A stretch of DNA of 64,000 bases. Origin: Streptomyces albipurpureus (GTDB lineage: Bacteria > Actinomycetota > Actinomycetes > Streptomycetales > Streptomycetaceae). Below, one piece after another: positions 33,161 to 42,181 of the stretch (positions are counted from its first letter, which is position 1; every line of letters begins with the position of its first letter). The stretch lies in assembly GCF_023701525.1 (NCBI RefSeq), contig NZ_JAMQAW010000036.1, positions 106,084-170,083 of the forward strand, read 5' to 3'. A program made the translations under genes and the position numbers. The notes below the pieces were generated by a model. The model made no database searches. It was not told where the DNA came from and saw only the letters and a list, made by a program, of their open reading frames with translations.

Positions 33161-35197
33161 ATGACGCGCGTACGACTCAACCGGTATCAGGACGCCGGGG
33201 GAGCGATGCTGCGGGCCGCGGTGAACCTCTCCGAGCCGGAGATGCCTCCGTGGCCGGGACTTGGTGCGCCGCTTGAGTCCTGGCGCTCGTGGCTCGCCGT
33301 TGTGTGGGCCGACGACGCCTTCCGGCTGGCGGTGTCGAGTGCCAGCCCTGATCTCGCCCGCCGAACGGAATCCATCCTCGCGGGCCGGAGTCCGAAGGCG
33401 CGGCGGGTGCGGCGGACTGCTGTGGCTCTGGCCCGGTACGCGATCCGGTACGCGCGCCGGCCCACACCGTATGGGCTGTTCGCCGGTGTCGCGCTGGTCG
33501 AGTTCGGCGACACGGCCGAGGTACACATCGGCACCCGCCACCAGGCGACCGGCCGGCCGGACCCGGCCGTGGTCGACGCGGCGGTCAACGGCTGGGAGGC
33601 GGACGGCGAGCGGATAGCCGACGTGGAGGTGTGCGTCAACACGCTCGCCCAGCGCCGTGGCAAACGGGTCTTCATACCGTCCGAGGGCGCGGCCGAATTC
33701 TCCCTCGCCCTGACCCCAGCGGTCGTCCTCGTCCTTGACGCGGCACGCGCCCCGATACGCAGTGCGGCCCTGGTAGACAAGCTTGCCGCAGAGTTTCCGG
33801 ACACATCCGAACGTGACCGGACCAAGCTCATCGGGGAACTCCTTAGGGTACGACTTTTACGGTCGGCACTGCGGGCGCCGGCGACGGTCGCCGACCCCTC
33901 CGGCATCATGCCGCCCGCTCTGCGGGAGAAGGTCCGCGAGACGCTGGCTGCCCCTGACCTGCGGCTGGATGCGGTCGTTCGGCTGCCCCGCTCGGTGTTG
34001 ACGGAGGCGGAGACCGCCGCGACCGTTCTGGCTCGTCTCGCCACGCATCCGAATGGCATCTCTGTTTGGCATCGTTGGACCGAGCGGTTCATCGAGCGCT
34101 ACGGCGAAGCCGTCGAAGTGCCGGTGGAGTTGGTCACGAACCCCGAAGAGGGCTTGGGCTTCCCCGACGGATTCGGCCGGGGGGCCGAGCCCCCACGGCC
34201 GATGACCCTCCGCGACCGGCTTCTGCTGGGGCTGGCCGGCACGGCGGCGGTCGAGGGCACCCGTTCGGTCATCCTGTCCGGTGCGATGATCGAGGAGCTG
34301 GAAACCACCGCAGGCGCTCCCTCCGTCACCGCGCCCCACCTCGAACTCGGCGCGGCCGTCCACGCCCGCTCGAAACTGTCCCTGGAGCGTGGAGACTTCC
34401 GCCTTCGGGTGTCCACCGTTTCCCGCTCGGCCGGTTCGATGACGGGCCGGTTTTGGCACCTGTTCCCTGGAAACGGCGCAACGTACGCCACGCTGCCGAC
34501 GGTCGAGCCCGGTGCGGAGCTGGTCCAGCTCTCCTTCCACGCCGGTCGTGTGCCGGCCGACCTGCTCACCCGAGCCCCGCGTGTACTGCCCCGGGTGATC
34601 AGCGTCGGCGAGTTCCGGCACCCCGGCGACGGCGTCCTGTTCCCGGCGGACCTCGTTGTCGGCGTGCGCGACGGTCGCCCTTACCTCGCCGAAGCGGCCA
34701 CCGGCCAGCATCTGGAAACGCTCACACCGACCGCCCTGAACTTTCTGTGGAACAACTACACCCCGCCCTTGGCCCGGTTCCTGGCCGAGATCAGCCGGGC
34801 CACCGCGCCGCAGGTCACCTGGTTCGACTGGGGTGCGGCCTGGACCCTGCCTTTCACCCCGGCCCTGACCTACCGGCGGTCGATCCTGGTGGCCGCGCGG
34901 TGGAAGGTCCGCGCCCGCGACCTCCCCGCCCGTACCGCGGCGGCGGACGAGTGGGTGGAGCGCCTGCGGGCCTGGATGGTGCGGTTTCGGGTGCCGGACC
35001 GTGTGCTGCTGGCCGAGGACGACCAGCACCTTCCGCTCAATCTGAGCCGGCCGATGGACCTGGATCTGCTCCGCGCCCATCTAGACGCCAGTCCGTTCGG
35101 CGTCGCGTCCCTGCACGAGGCCCCACCGTCCGACGCGGACGGCTGGATCGGCGGCCGGGCCCATAACCTCGTTTTCCCGCTCAAGGCTCGCGCATGA
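33161..35197 (+). CDS. lanB: Lantibiotic dehydratase, glutamylation subunit (LanB N-terminal)
   Basis: A 678-residue protein matching the large glutamyl-transfer part of LanB, which uses glutamyl-tRNA to activate Ser/Thr. Diagnostic segments are RRPTPYGLFAGVALVEFG, RLLRSAL, LSRPMDLDLLRAHL and HNLVFPL. The small C-terminal elimination domain of full-length LanB (about 1,000 residues) is missing; it is supplied by the N-terminal part of the gene at 36300. ATG 33161 is preferred to GTG 33155/33158, with GGAG 7 bases upstream. Overlaps lanC by 4 bp. Confidence 0.93.
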   Translation: MTRVRLNRYQDAGGAMLRAAVNLSEPEMPPWPGLGAPLESWRSWLAVVWADDAFRLAVSSASPDLARRTESILAGRSPKARRVRRTAVALARYAIRYARRPTPYGLFAGVALVEFGDTAEVHIGTRHQATGRPDPAVVDAAVNGWEADGERIADVEVCVNTLAQRRGKRVFIPSEGAAEFSLALTPAVVLVLDAARAPIRSAALVDKLAAEFPDTSERDRTKLIGELLRVRLLRSALRAPATVADPSGIMPPALREKVRETLAAPDLRLDAVVRLPRSVLTEAETAATVLARLATHPNGISVWHRWTERFIERYGEAVEVPVELVTNPEEGLGFPDGFGRGAEPPRPMTLRDRLLLGLAGTAAVEGTRSVILSGAMIEELETTAGAPSVTAPHLELGAAVHARSKLSLERGDFRLRVSTVSRSAGSMTGRFWHLFPGNGATYATLPTVEPGAELVQLSFHAGRVPADLLTRAPRVLPRVISVGEFRHPGDGVLFPADLVVGVRDGRPYLAEAATGQHLETLTPTALNFLWNNYTPPLARFLAEISRATAPQVTWFDWGAAWTLPFTPALTYRRSILVAARWKVRARDLPARTAAADEWVERLRAWMVRFRVPDRVLLAEDDQHLPLNLSRPMDLDLLRAHLDASPFGVASLHEAPPSDADGWIGGRAHNLVFPLKARA

Positions 35198-36267
35198 CGG
35201 CCGCGACGGTCCCGCCCAGGACTCAGGACCTCTCCGAGGGCGCCCTTGGGATCGCGCTGCTGCACATCGAACGCGGCGACCTGACCGCCGCTCGGCGGGA
35301 ACTCGTGCGGGCGGTCGCGGGCGGCGTGAGCGCCGGGGCCAATGCGTCGCTGTTCCACGGCGCTCCCGCGCTGGAGTTCGTGCTCGGCCGCGCCGGCCGT
35401 GCGGGCGGTGACGTCCGCGACGCCGTCGACCGTGTGGTGGACGCCCGGCTTGCCGCCGCCCGCCGACGGCAGGAGTCCGGTGCGCTGCCGCCTTTCGCGG
35501 AGTTCGACCTCATCCGCGGCCTGGCCGGACTAGGCGCGTTGCTGCTGGTCCGGGGCTCGGCGCCTTCCCGGCTCAGGGACGTGCTGGCGTATCTCGTCTC
35601 CTTGTCCCGACCCGCCCACGCCGACGGGCGGGAGCTGCCAGGATGGTGGTCCGCGGAGGGACCCGACGGCAAGGAGATGGACGGCGGACACGGCAACAAC
35701 GGCGTCGCGCACGGCATCGCCGGGCCCTTGGCGGTGCTCTCCCTCGCCCACCGGGCGGATGTCCATGTGCCGGGGCAGCTCGACGCCATCCGGGTGCTCG
35801 CCCGCTGGCTCGACTCGTACGGCGGCAGCTACTGGATCACCCGCGCCCAGATGGACGCCGGAGAGCTGCCCGCGCCGGAGCTCGCCCGCCCGTCCTGGTG
35901 CTACGGACCGCCCGGCATCGCCCGCGCCCAGCAGCTCGCCGCCCTCGCCCTGGACGACCCCGTCCGGCGACAAGCGGCGGAGGACACCGTCGTGCGCACA
36001 CTGAGCAGCCCGGCGCACCTGGCCCGGATCACCGACGCCACCCTGTGCCACGGCTGGGCCGGGCTCGTGACCCTCGCCCGCGCCGTCGCCGCCGACAGCC
36101 CCACCCCGGACCGGTTCACGCCGCTGATCACCGACCTGAACACGCGGCTGACCGACGATCTGCCCCGGCTCTCCAAACCCGGGCTCATGGAGGGCCGCAG
36201 CGGCGCGCAGCTCGCCCTCGGCGGCACCGACTCCACCGGCTGGACCGGTGCCCTGCTGATCACCTGA
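35194..36267 (+). CDS. lanC: Lanthionine cyclase LanC
   Basis: A 357-residue LanC-family zinc enzyme that adds cysteine thiols to dehydrated residues to close thioether rings. The zinc ligands are visible: Cys236 in SWCYGPPG and Cys285-His286 in CHGWAGL. Further family segments are FDLIRGLAGLGALLL, NNGVAHGIAGPLAVLSLA and EGRSGAQLAL. Shorter than some LanC proteins (about 400). ATGA overlap with lanB, 32 bases before the next gene. Confidence 0.94.
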   Translation: MTAATVPPRTQDLSEGALGIALLHIERGDLTAARRELVRAVAGGVSAGANASLFHGAPALEFVLGRAGRAGGDVRDAVDRVVDARLAAARRRQESGALPPFAEFDLIRGLAGLGALLLVRGSAPSRLRDVLAYLVSLSRPAHADGRELPGWWSAEGPDGKEMDGGHGNNGVAHGIAGPLAVLSLAHRADVHVPGQLDAIRVLARWLDSYGGSYWITRAQMDAGELPAPELARPSWCYGPPGIARAQQLAALALDDPVRRQAAEDTVVRTLSSPAHLARITDATLCHGWAGLVTLARAVAADSPTPDRFTPLITDLNTRLTDDLPRLSKPGLMEGRSGAQLALGGTDSTGWTGALLIT

Positions 36268-36299
36268 CCCGTACCGGCACCACCAACAAGGAAACCCTC

Positions 36300-38351
36300 A
36301 TGGACGTCGATGACGAGAATCTTCCCATCACCCGCGAAACAGGCTGGTGGCACGCCACCGTGGCATTACCCGGCGGCGCGGTGAACCCCGAAGCCGCCCA
36401 AGCCTTATCGGCCGCGTTATCCGGCCAGCGCTTCCACTTCCTCCGCAAGGACAGCGGTCTGCGGCTGCGCACCGAGCGCCCCGCGGCGGATCTGCTCGAC
36501 CGGCTTGTTGCCGACCAGGTCGTCAGCGGCTGGGTGACCGGGGTCTACGAGCCGGAAACCGAAGCGTTCGGCGGGCCCGACGGCATGGACGTCGCGCACG
36601 ACGTGTTCTGCGCCGACAGCCGCGCCGCCGTGGCAGAGACCGGAGAGCCAGGTGGACGAGAGCGCAGTGTGCTGCTGCTGTCCACCATGATCCGCTCGGC
36701 CGGGCTGGACCCCTTCGAGGCCGGAGACGTCTGGGCCAAACTCGCCGCCCTCCGCCCGCCCGTCACCCCGCCCACCGGACCGGCTCTCGCTACGGCGGTC
36801 ACGTCGATGCGGCGCCTGATGAACGCCGACGCCGCCCGGCGCCCGAACGCCGAACCGGACTGGGCCGAACGCGTCGCTGCCTTCGCCGACGGCGGCCTGC
36901 GCCTGCGCCGCCTCGTTGACAGCGGCCACCTGACACGCGGCCTGCGCGCCGTCCTCGCCCATCACGCGATCTTCGCGTTCAACCGTGCCGGGGTGCCTGC
37001 CACCGAGCAGGCAGCCACCGCTTGGCTGGGCCGACACGTGGCCTTCTCCGAAGGAGAGGCACCCGACGTGTCCGCCCGCCGAGCCTCGTCCCCCGGACCT
37101 ACCCTCGCTCGAATGGAGACCACCGTGACACCCAATTCCCCCTCCGCCACCCTGCGCAAGGCACTAGCGGACCGCCTCGTTGACAGCGGCCACCTGCGCA
37201 CCCCTGGCGTGATCGACGCCTTCCGCACCACCGACCGCCACGAGTTCCTTCCCGGCGTCGACCTGGAGGCGGCCTACAAGGAGGACGCGGTGCCGATCAA
37301 GCACGACGAGGACGGAGAGATGATCTCCTGCATCTCGGCGCCCTCGATCGTCGCGACCCAGCTCGAACAGCTCGGCGCGCAGCCCGGTCACACGATTCTG
37401 GAGGCCGGGGCCGCCACCGGGTACAACGCCAGTCTGCTGGGCCGGCTCGTCGCCCCGGGCGGGCATGTGTGGACCGTGGATGTGGATCGGGATCTGGTCG
37501 AGGGGGCCAGCAAGAACCTGGCTCGGGCGGGGGCCGACAACGTGACCGCGGTGCTGGGTGACGGTGCTGCGGGGCTTCCTGAGCACGCACCCTTCAACCG
37601 CATCCAATTCACCGTGGGCGCGGGCGATGTCCCAGTGAAGCTCCTCGACCAACTCGCCCCCGGCGGCCGACTGATCCTGCCGATGCGCATCCGCGGCAGC
37701 ATCTCCCGCAGCTTCGCCTTCGAGCGCGACGGGGACACCTGGAAGACCGTCTCCTGCGAGATGGCGACCTTCATCCCGCTACGCAAGGGCGTCTGCGACG
37801 ACATCTACACCCGCGTGCGCATGGAGGGCGAGGGCAACGTCCACCTGGAGACCTTCAGCGAACAGGAAGTGGACCGCGACGCGATCCGCACTGTCCTCGA
37901 CCAGAAGCAGTCCAAGGTCTACACCGGGGTAAAGCTCCGTCAGGGCGACCCCTTTGAGTGGATGTACCTCTACCTCGCCTTCGTGTTGCCCAACGGCCTC
38001 TCCCGCATGCCCGGCTCCCGCCCCGGATTCACCCCGCATTTCGGCTGGGGCTCCATGGCCGCACTCGACGGCGACTCCCTCGCCTATCTGACCATCCGGG
38101 AGGGCGAGGACGACAAGGGCCGGTACTGGGAGATCGGCGTCATCGGCCACGGCTCCCGCTCCGCCGAACTCGCCGACCACCTCGCGGGCGAAATCCGGAA
38201 CTGGGACGAGGGCTGGGGCAACACCGCCCCGGAGCCCGCCTTCCGCATGGCCGTCGGCGACGCCCGCCACCAGCTCACGGCCGCAGACCCCCGGTTCGTC
38301 ATTGACAAGACCTACAGCCGCCTCACCGTCGACTGGCCGCGCAAGGGCTGA
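36300..38351 (+). CDS. LanB elimination domain fused to isoaspartate-type O-methyltransferase
   Basis: A 683-residue ORF. Residues 1-250 match the SpaB_C/thiopeptide-type elimination domain (GWWHATVALPGG, FHFLRKDSGLRLR, VYEPETEAFGG, DVFCADSRAA, GLRAVLAHHAIFAFNRAGV). Residues 280-683 match a PCMT-like methyltransferase of FxLD systems (RTTDRHEFLPGV, motif I LEAGAATGYNASLLG at 367-381, VDVDRDLVEGA). Characterised relatives methylate an Asp side chain in the cyclised peptide, leading to isoaspartate. The ATG at 36300 follows AACAAGGAAA. GTG 37125, after ATGGAGACCACC, could start the methyltransferase separately. Confidence 0.9.
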   Translation: MDVDDENLPITRETGWWHATVALPGGAVNPEAAQALSAALSGQRFHFLRKDSGLRLRTERPAADLLDRLVADQVVSGWVTGVYEPETEAFGGPDGMDVAHDVFCADSRAAVAETGEPGGRERSVLLLSTMIRSAGLDPFEAGDVWAKLAALRPPVTPPTGPALATAVTSMRRLMNADAARRPNAEPDWAERVAAFADGGLRLRRLVDSGHLTRGLRAVLAHHAIFAFNRAGVPATEQAATAWLGRHVAFSEGEAPDVSARRASSPGPTLARMETTVTPNSPSATLRKALADRLVDSGHLRTPGVIDAFRTTDRHEFLPGVDLEAAYKEDAVPIKHDEDGEMISCISAPSIVATQLEQLGAQPGHTILEAGAATGYNASLLGRLVAPGGHVWTVDVDRDLVEGASKNLARAGADNVTAVLGDGAAGLPEHAPFNRIQFTVGAGDVPVKLLDQLAPGGRLILPMRIRGSISRSFAFERDGDTWKTVSCEMATFIPLRKGVCDDIYTRVRMEGEGNVHLETFSEQEVDRDAIRTVLDQKQSKVYTGVKLRQGDPFEWMYLYLAFVLPNGLSRMPGSRPGFTPHFGWGSMAALDGDSLAYLTIREGEDDKGRYWEIGVIGHGSRSAELADHLAGEIRNWDEGWGNTAPEPAFRMAVGDARHQLTAADPRFVIDKTYSRLTVDWPRKG

Positions 38352-38355
38352 CCTC

Positions 38356-39453
38356 GTGGTCCCCGCGATAGCCAGCCGCATCCCCCTGGTCCGCCGCCTC
38401 AAGGCGCCTGCGCTCCCCCTAGAGGAGCGCATCACCCACCTCACCGGGCTGACCGTCGCACCCGCCGGTGCGGGCCACCATGACCTGGTGGCCCGCGCCA
38501 GCGGGGTCCTCAACTACGCCGCGCTGATCGCCTCCGACGTCGGGATGCCCGACCTCGCCACCGAACTGTGCTGGCGGCAGCACCAGACCTTCGCCAAGGC
38601 CGGAAACCTGACGGGTTCCATAGCCGTGATGTCGCTGATGCCCCTGATCAACATTGCCCGCCTCCTCACCCGCGAAGGCGACGGCGAAGCCGCCTACGAC
38701 GTCCTCACCCGCCTCTACCGCGCCGCCCAGAAACGCGAAACAACCGAGATCCACGGCCACACGGTCGATCTCAAAGCACTCATCAGCACCAACGCCGACC
38801 ACCGCAAGATGTGCGAAGAACTATGGACGACCCTGCTGATCGACGGCGCCCGCGCCCTCGCACGGATCGGCCACTGGACCGAAGCCGCCAAGGCCATGAA
38901 CGCGCACCGCGGCGTCGGCAACCGCCTCCTCGACGGCCGCCAAATCACAATCATGGCGCTCATGGAACGCGGCCTCGACCAACAGGCCCTCGACATGATC
39001 GACACCACCGCACCCACCGAACCGTGGGAGACCACCATCGCCGCACTCCTACGCGCACACTGCCGCTCGGCGTCCTCCCCGCTTCCCAGCCCGGACCTGG
39101 ACCTCATACTCCGCGAGACGACGGCACTGCTCAACACACCCGCACCTGCGTACGCCGTGTTCCAGACCCGAGCCGGGCTGGCCGCACTCGACCTGCCCCA
39201 TGACCGGACGAGCAAGCACGTCAGCCCGCTGACCCACGCCATCGCCACCACAGCCACCCTCGACGCCTACGCCGCCCGCGAAACCCTAAACCACCCCGTG
39301 GCCTGGCGGTCCCTGAACGACGCACAGCAACAGCGGCTCAGCGCAGTCATTACCGAAGCGGGACTCGGAAGCGGATATCTCTCCGCCCACCACCTGGATG
39401 CCGTGACCGACGCTTCAGAATCAGCCGAGACTGTGCTCGACGATCTCCTTTAG
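38356..39453 (+). CDS. Helical-repeat protein of lanthipeptide cluster
   Basis: A 365-residue protein, probably starting at GTG 38356, 5 bases after the methyltransferase stop. It is all-helical in appearance with TPR-like segments (LATELCWRQHQTFAKAGNLTG, GEAAYDVLTRLYRAAQKRE, ARALARIGHWTEAAKAMNAHRGV). It resembles the C-terminal repeat region of Streptomyces regulators but has no helix-turn-helix. I recall a similar gene at this place in FxLD clusters. A role in regulation or as an accessory to maturation is possible; function unknown. Last gene of the operon. Confidence 0.78.
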   Translation: MVPAIASRIPLVRRLKAPALPLEERITHLTGLTVAPAGAGHHDLVARASGVLNYAALIASDVGMPDLATELCWRQHQTFAKAGNLTGSIAVMSLMPLINIARLLTREGDGEAAYDVLTRLYRAAQKRETTEIHGHTVDLKALISTNADHRKMCEELWTTLLIDGARALARIGHWTEAAKAMNAHRGVGNRLLDGRQITIMALMERGLDQQALDMIDTTAPTEPWETTIAALLRAHCRSASSPLPSPDLDLILRETTALLNTPAPAYAVFQTRAGLAALDLPHDRTSKHVSPLTHAIATTATLDAYAARETLNHPVAWRSLNDAQQQRLSAVITEAGLGSGYLSAHHLDAVTDASESAETVLDDLL

Positions 39454-39774
39454 ACACCGCACAACTCGCCCACTCAAGAGGCATGTGGATGCGTGGACCG
39501 AACAACAGGCGCCGACGGACCCGTTGCGTTCCCGGCGCACACGGCGACACTCCTGCTGACACCTCCAACGCCCCGCGGACCCCCGACACCGCGCATATCT
39601 CCGGCACCTCACCGGCCCCCAGGGACCGCGACCCATTGCCCTCAAGACCGCTTGGGCGTCGCCTATCGGCCTCTCGTTCTGGTGCCATCGGCTTCGTTGA
39701 TGCCCCAGGTCGCAGCTTCCCGGCGACGGACCCGCAACGGCGGCGGAAAGTCCGCGTGTGACGTGCTGCTGTAG
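39454..39774. other. Convergent spacer
   Basis: 321 bases between the end of the lanthipeptide operon and the end of the leftward regulator. No gene recognised; the frames across it are proline/arginine-rich and look like chance. I did not find a clear hairpin. Confidence 0.35.
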
Positions 39775-41136
39775 CTAGAGCTTGTCTACCGGGTGCCAGG
39801 CGTGTGGGAGGGAGTTGTCGGTCTCCCATAGGTCTCGGTGGATTTCTTCGAGAAGGCTGATACGTGCTTTCAGTTGGGAGATCAGGATCTGGATTCGGTC
39901 GACTGCGTCGGCTGGTTCTGCGGGGAGGACTGCGCGGGTGAGTGCCTTGACCTCGTGGTAGGCGGCTGGGAGTGGGGCCGCTTGCGGAACGCGGACGATC
40001 ACTGTGTAGGCGTCGACTTCTGCGACGCCCCATCGGTCGTCGTCTTCCTTGGTTGCCCAGATGACTGTCTGCGTCCGGGGGGAGAGCGTCAACTGGCAGT
40101 TGGGACCGATCATCTGGCTGATGACGGGAAGGGCCAGGCCGTCATCTCCGGCGAGGGCCGCTGCCTGTTGTGCGGTGGGGACGAACAGTCGCCCTGTGAG
40201 CGCATGAGCGAGCAGACGTGGATGAGCCGGGGATTTGGACCCCCTGCACTTCTGACCGACTGACTCTGCCTCCGTTGGTGCGGCTGATTCGAGGATGTCT
40301 CGTTCGTCTTCTTCTTGGAGCCAGGTGATCACGACGAGGCGGCAGTCGGGGAGGCTGGCGGGGTGGAGGACGTGGCTGACGAGGTCGACGGGTTCCCAGT
40401 CGAGGGCCGCGAAGCTCATGCGGTAGACGTCGCCGTCCCGGTTTTCGACGAGTTCGTTGTAGGTTTCCCAGATATGGCGGACTTCGGGGTCTTTGCAGAC
40501 GTCTGCGATGAGTTGGGGCAGTTCCGGGTTGTTGCCCCGTCCGGCCAGGGCGAATTTCAGGAGGCTCGTGAAGGCGACGGCGTGCTGGCCCCAGTCATGG
40601 TAGGTCTGCCGGGCCTCGGGGGTGGTGAGGGCCCATCGCATCAGGTTGGCGCCGGGTTCCATCACCCAGGGAAACCACTCGGCCATCGTCTGGTTGTAGC
40701 CCAGGATGTTCCAGTTGCTGTCGCACAGGTAGGCCGGTGACGGCATCTGCTTGTCGATGAGCAGGCGCAGGGCGCTGCGTGCCCGGGGGCCGAGTTCCTG
40801 GGAGCGGACATCGAGTGATCCGCCGTTGTTGTGCAGGAGCAGGGCGTGGCGTTCGTCGCGGCCGAGGTCGAGGACGTCGGCGAGGGCTTCGCATTGCTTG
40901 CGGTCGAGGGGCTTGGCGGTGGCGCCGTTCTCCAGGTTGCGGTACCAGCGTTCGGAGCGGCCGACGGCTTCCGCGACGTCCTGTTGGGTCAGGGTGTTGC
41001 CCAGCCGCGTGCCGGCTGTGGTGCGCCATGCGCGCAGGAGCCCGCCAAGGCCCATGACTTGTCCCGGGCGGGGTGTGCCGGGGGGAGGCGTCTCCTCATT
41101 TTCGTCGGGGTCACCGTGGGGGGTGTTCTGGTCCAT
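39775..41136 (-). CDS. XRE regulator with MmyB-like ligand-binding domain
   Basis: A 453-residue regulator. A helix-turn-helix lies at residues about 35-80 (GLGGLLRAWRTTAGTRL, LTQQDVAEAVGRSERWYRNLENG). The following MmyB-like domain is recognised by SPAYLCDSNWNILGYNQTMAEWFPW, which in this family binds a small, probably fatty-acid-like ligand. A long C-terminal extension (residues 300-453) ends in a coiled region (RIQILISQLKARISLLEEIHRDL). ATG at 41136 has AAGGA 5 bases before it; longer starts are not supported. Convergent with the lanthipeptide operon, and may or may not control it. Confidence 0.88.
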   Translation of the reverse strand: MDQNTPHGDPDENEETPPPGTPRPGQVMGLGGLLRAWRTTAGTRLGNTLTQQDVAEAVGRSERWYRNLENGATAKPLDRKQCEALADVLDLGRDERHALLLHNNGGSLDVRSQELGPRARSALRLLIDKQMPSPAYLCDSNWNILGYNQTMAEWFPWVMEPGANLMRWALTTPEARQTYHDWGQHAVAFTSLLKFALAGRGNNPELPQLIADVCKDPEVRHIWETYNELVENRDGDVYRMSFAALDWEPVDLVSHVLHPASLPDCRLVVITWLQEEDERDILESAAPTEAESVGQKCRGSKSPAHPRLLAHALTGRLFVPTAQQAAALAGDDGLALPVISQMIGPNCQLTLSPRTQTVIWATKEDDDRWGVAEVDAYTVIVRVPQAAPLPAAYHEVKALTRAVLPAEPADAVDRIQILISQLKARISLLEEIHRDLWETDNSLPHAWHPVDKL

Positions 41137-42085
41137 GGGATTCCTTCGTGTGGACTTGCTCTCTCCTGGGCCGGAATTCGCCACGGCATGGGTTGCGCAC
41201 ATGACGAAGTAAGGACCGGTTGTGCCGATCCGTTGCTATCCGGCTTGACCCACACAATACGCAATCGAAAATCTCCCTTGACCAGACCATATGCATGATC
41301 GTGGCCCAGGTCACAGGTAGATATGGCGGTGTTTGAATCCTGCACCAACTCGCGGGACAACAGGCCACCCTCAACGCGAAATGGGACAAGTGGACCGGCA
41401 AAAAATTGCCGGTCGAATAAACCGGCAAAAAATTGCCGGTGATGAATTTCCCCGCCCCCCGGGCCCCATTTGGAGGGTGACCGTTCGCGTCCTCAGCGGC
41501 GATGCCCTCTCATTCCCTTTGGCCGGTAAGGGAGTTAGGGCCGCTCCCCATACGGTCGAGGAGCACGGGAGGGCTTGCGTGCGGCGAGTTGGGTGGGTTT
41601 GCAGCCCGTTGACGACACGACTACGCAGGGTTTAAATCCTTGTGACCAGCCGGAACACCGACCGGCGCAGGGGAAGACGGGGGTCTGGGGTGCGGAGTGT
41701 CATCGAGGTATGCGGCACTCGACGCCCATCCATGACACCGCCCCCGCAGCCCCGCCGCCGCTCTGCAGTCCATTGTGAAATTTCAGAGGTGTACAGCGGA
41801 CTAGAGCTATCTATGGACTTCCGCCCCGGGTGTGTGGTGTGTTGCTGATCGGCCCCCGGGATCACCTCGGAACCGGGCCCCGGACTGCGAGGAGACGCCC
41901 AATGTGAAACGCCCCAGCGACAGCCGCAGCCGAAAATGACGGCGGCGCCTGAGAGCGGGAACTCTCAGACGCCGACCGCAATACACAACTCCGGCCCCGG
42001 CAAGGACCTGAGCCATACCACCAACACCGCACCGGCCCTCTCACAGGGACACACCGGCACGGCATCACTTCAAGGAGAGTGTTAC
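41137..42085. other. Long accessory intergenic region before rep module
   Basis: About 950 bases with no gene I can support, including an AT-rich part unusual for this genome (41200-41450). It carries the two identical palindromic 20-mers described separately, and a tRNA-like T-arm (CAGGG-TTTAAAT-CCTTG near 41625) that does not extend to a cloverleaf. It should contain the promoters of the MmyB-like regulator and of the replication genes, and could contain a replication origin. Confidence 0.4.
41394..41440. repeat. Two identical AT-cored palindromic 20-mers
   Basis: ACCGGCAAAAAATTGCCGGT occurs at 41394-41413 and again at 41421-41440, 7 bases apart (27-bp period). Each has 8-bp perfect arms ACCGGCAA/TTGCCGGT around AAAA. 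They lie about 260 bases upstream of the MmyB-like regulator and 650 bases before the replication genes. Candidates: binding sites of a dimeric regulator, replication iterons, or partition sites. Confidence 0.75.
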
Positions 42086-42181
42086 ATGCACACCCCCGCG
42101 CGCAAAAGGCCGAACGCGGCCCGCGCGATACCCGAACCCTCCAGCCACCCGTCGGCCTCCCCCGAGGGGGATGTGGTCTGA
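42086..42181 (+). CDS. Small leader ORF coupled to replication gene
   Basis: A 31-codon frame whose ATG is preceded by a strong ribosome site (AAGGAG, 8 bases spacing) and whose TGA overlaps the next ATG as TGATG. The peptide MHTPARKRPNAARAIPEPSS is basic and Pro-rich with no known motif. The excellent initiation site and coupling suggest it mainly delivers ribosomes to the downstream replication protein; it may also encode a short functional peptide. Confidence 0.55.
   Translation: MHTPARKRPNAARAIPEPSSHPSASPEGDVV

Noticed and set aside
41570..41645. Possible tRNA with T-arm CAGGG-TTTAAAT-CCTTG and a stem GTGGG/CCCGT around TTTGCAG
   Set aside because: No matching acceptor stem or D arm could be found and the variable region would be too long; at most a degenerate fragment.
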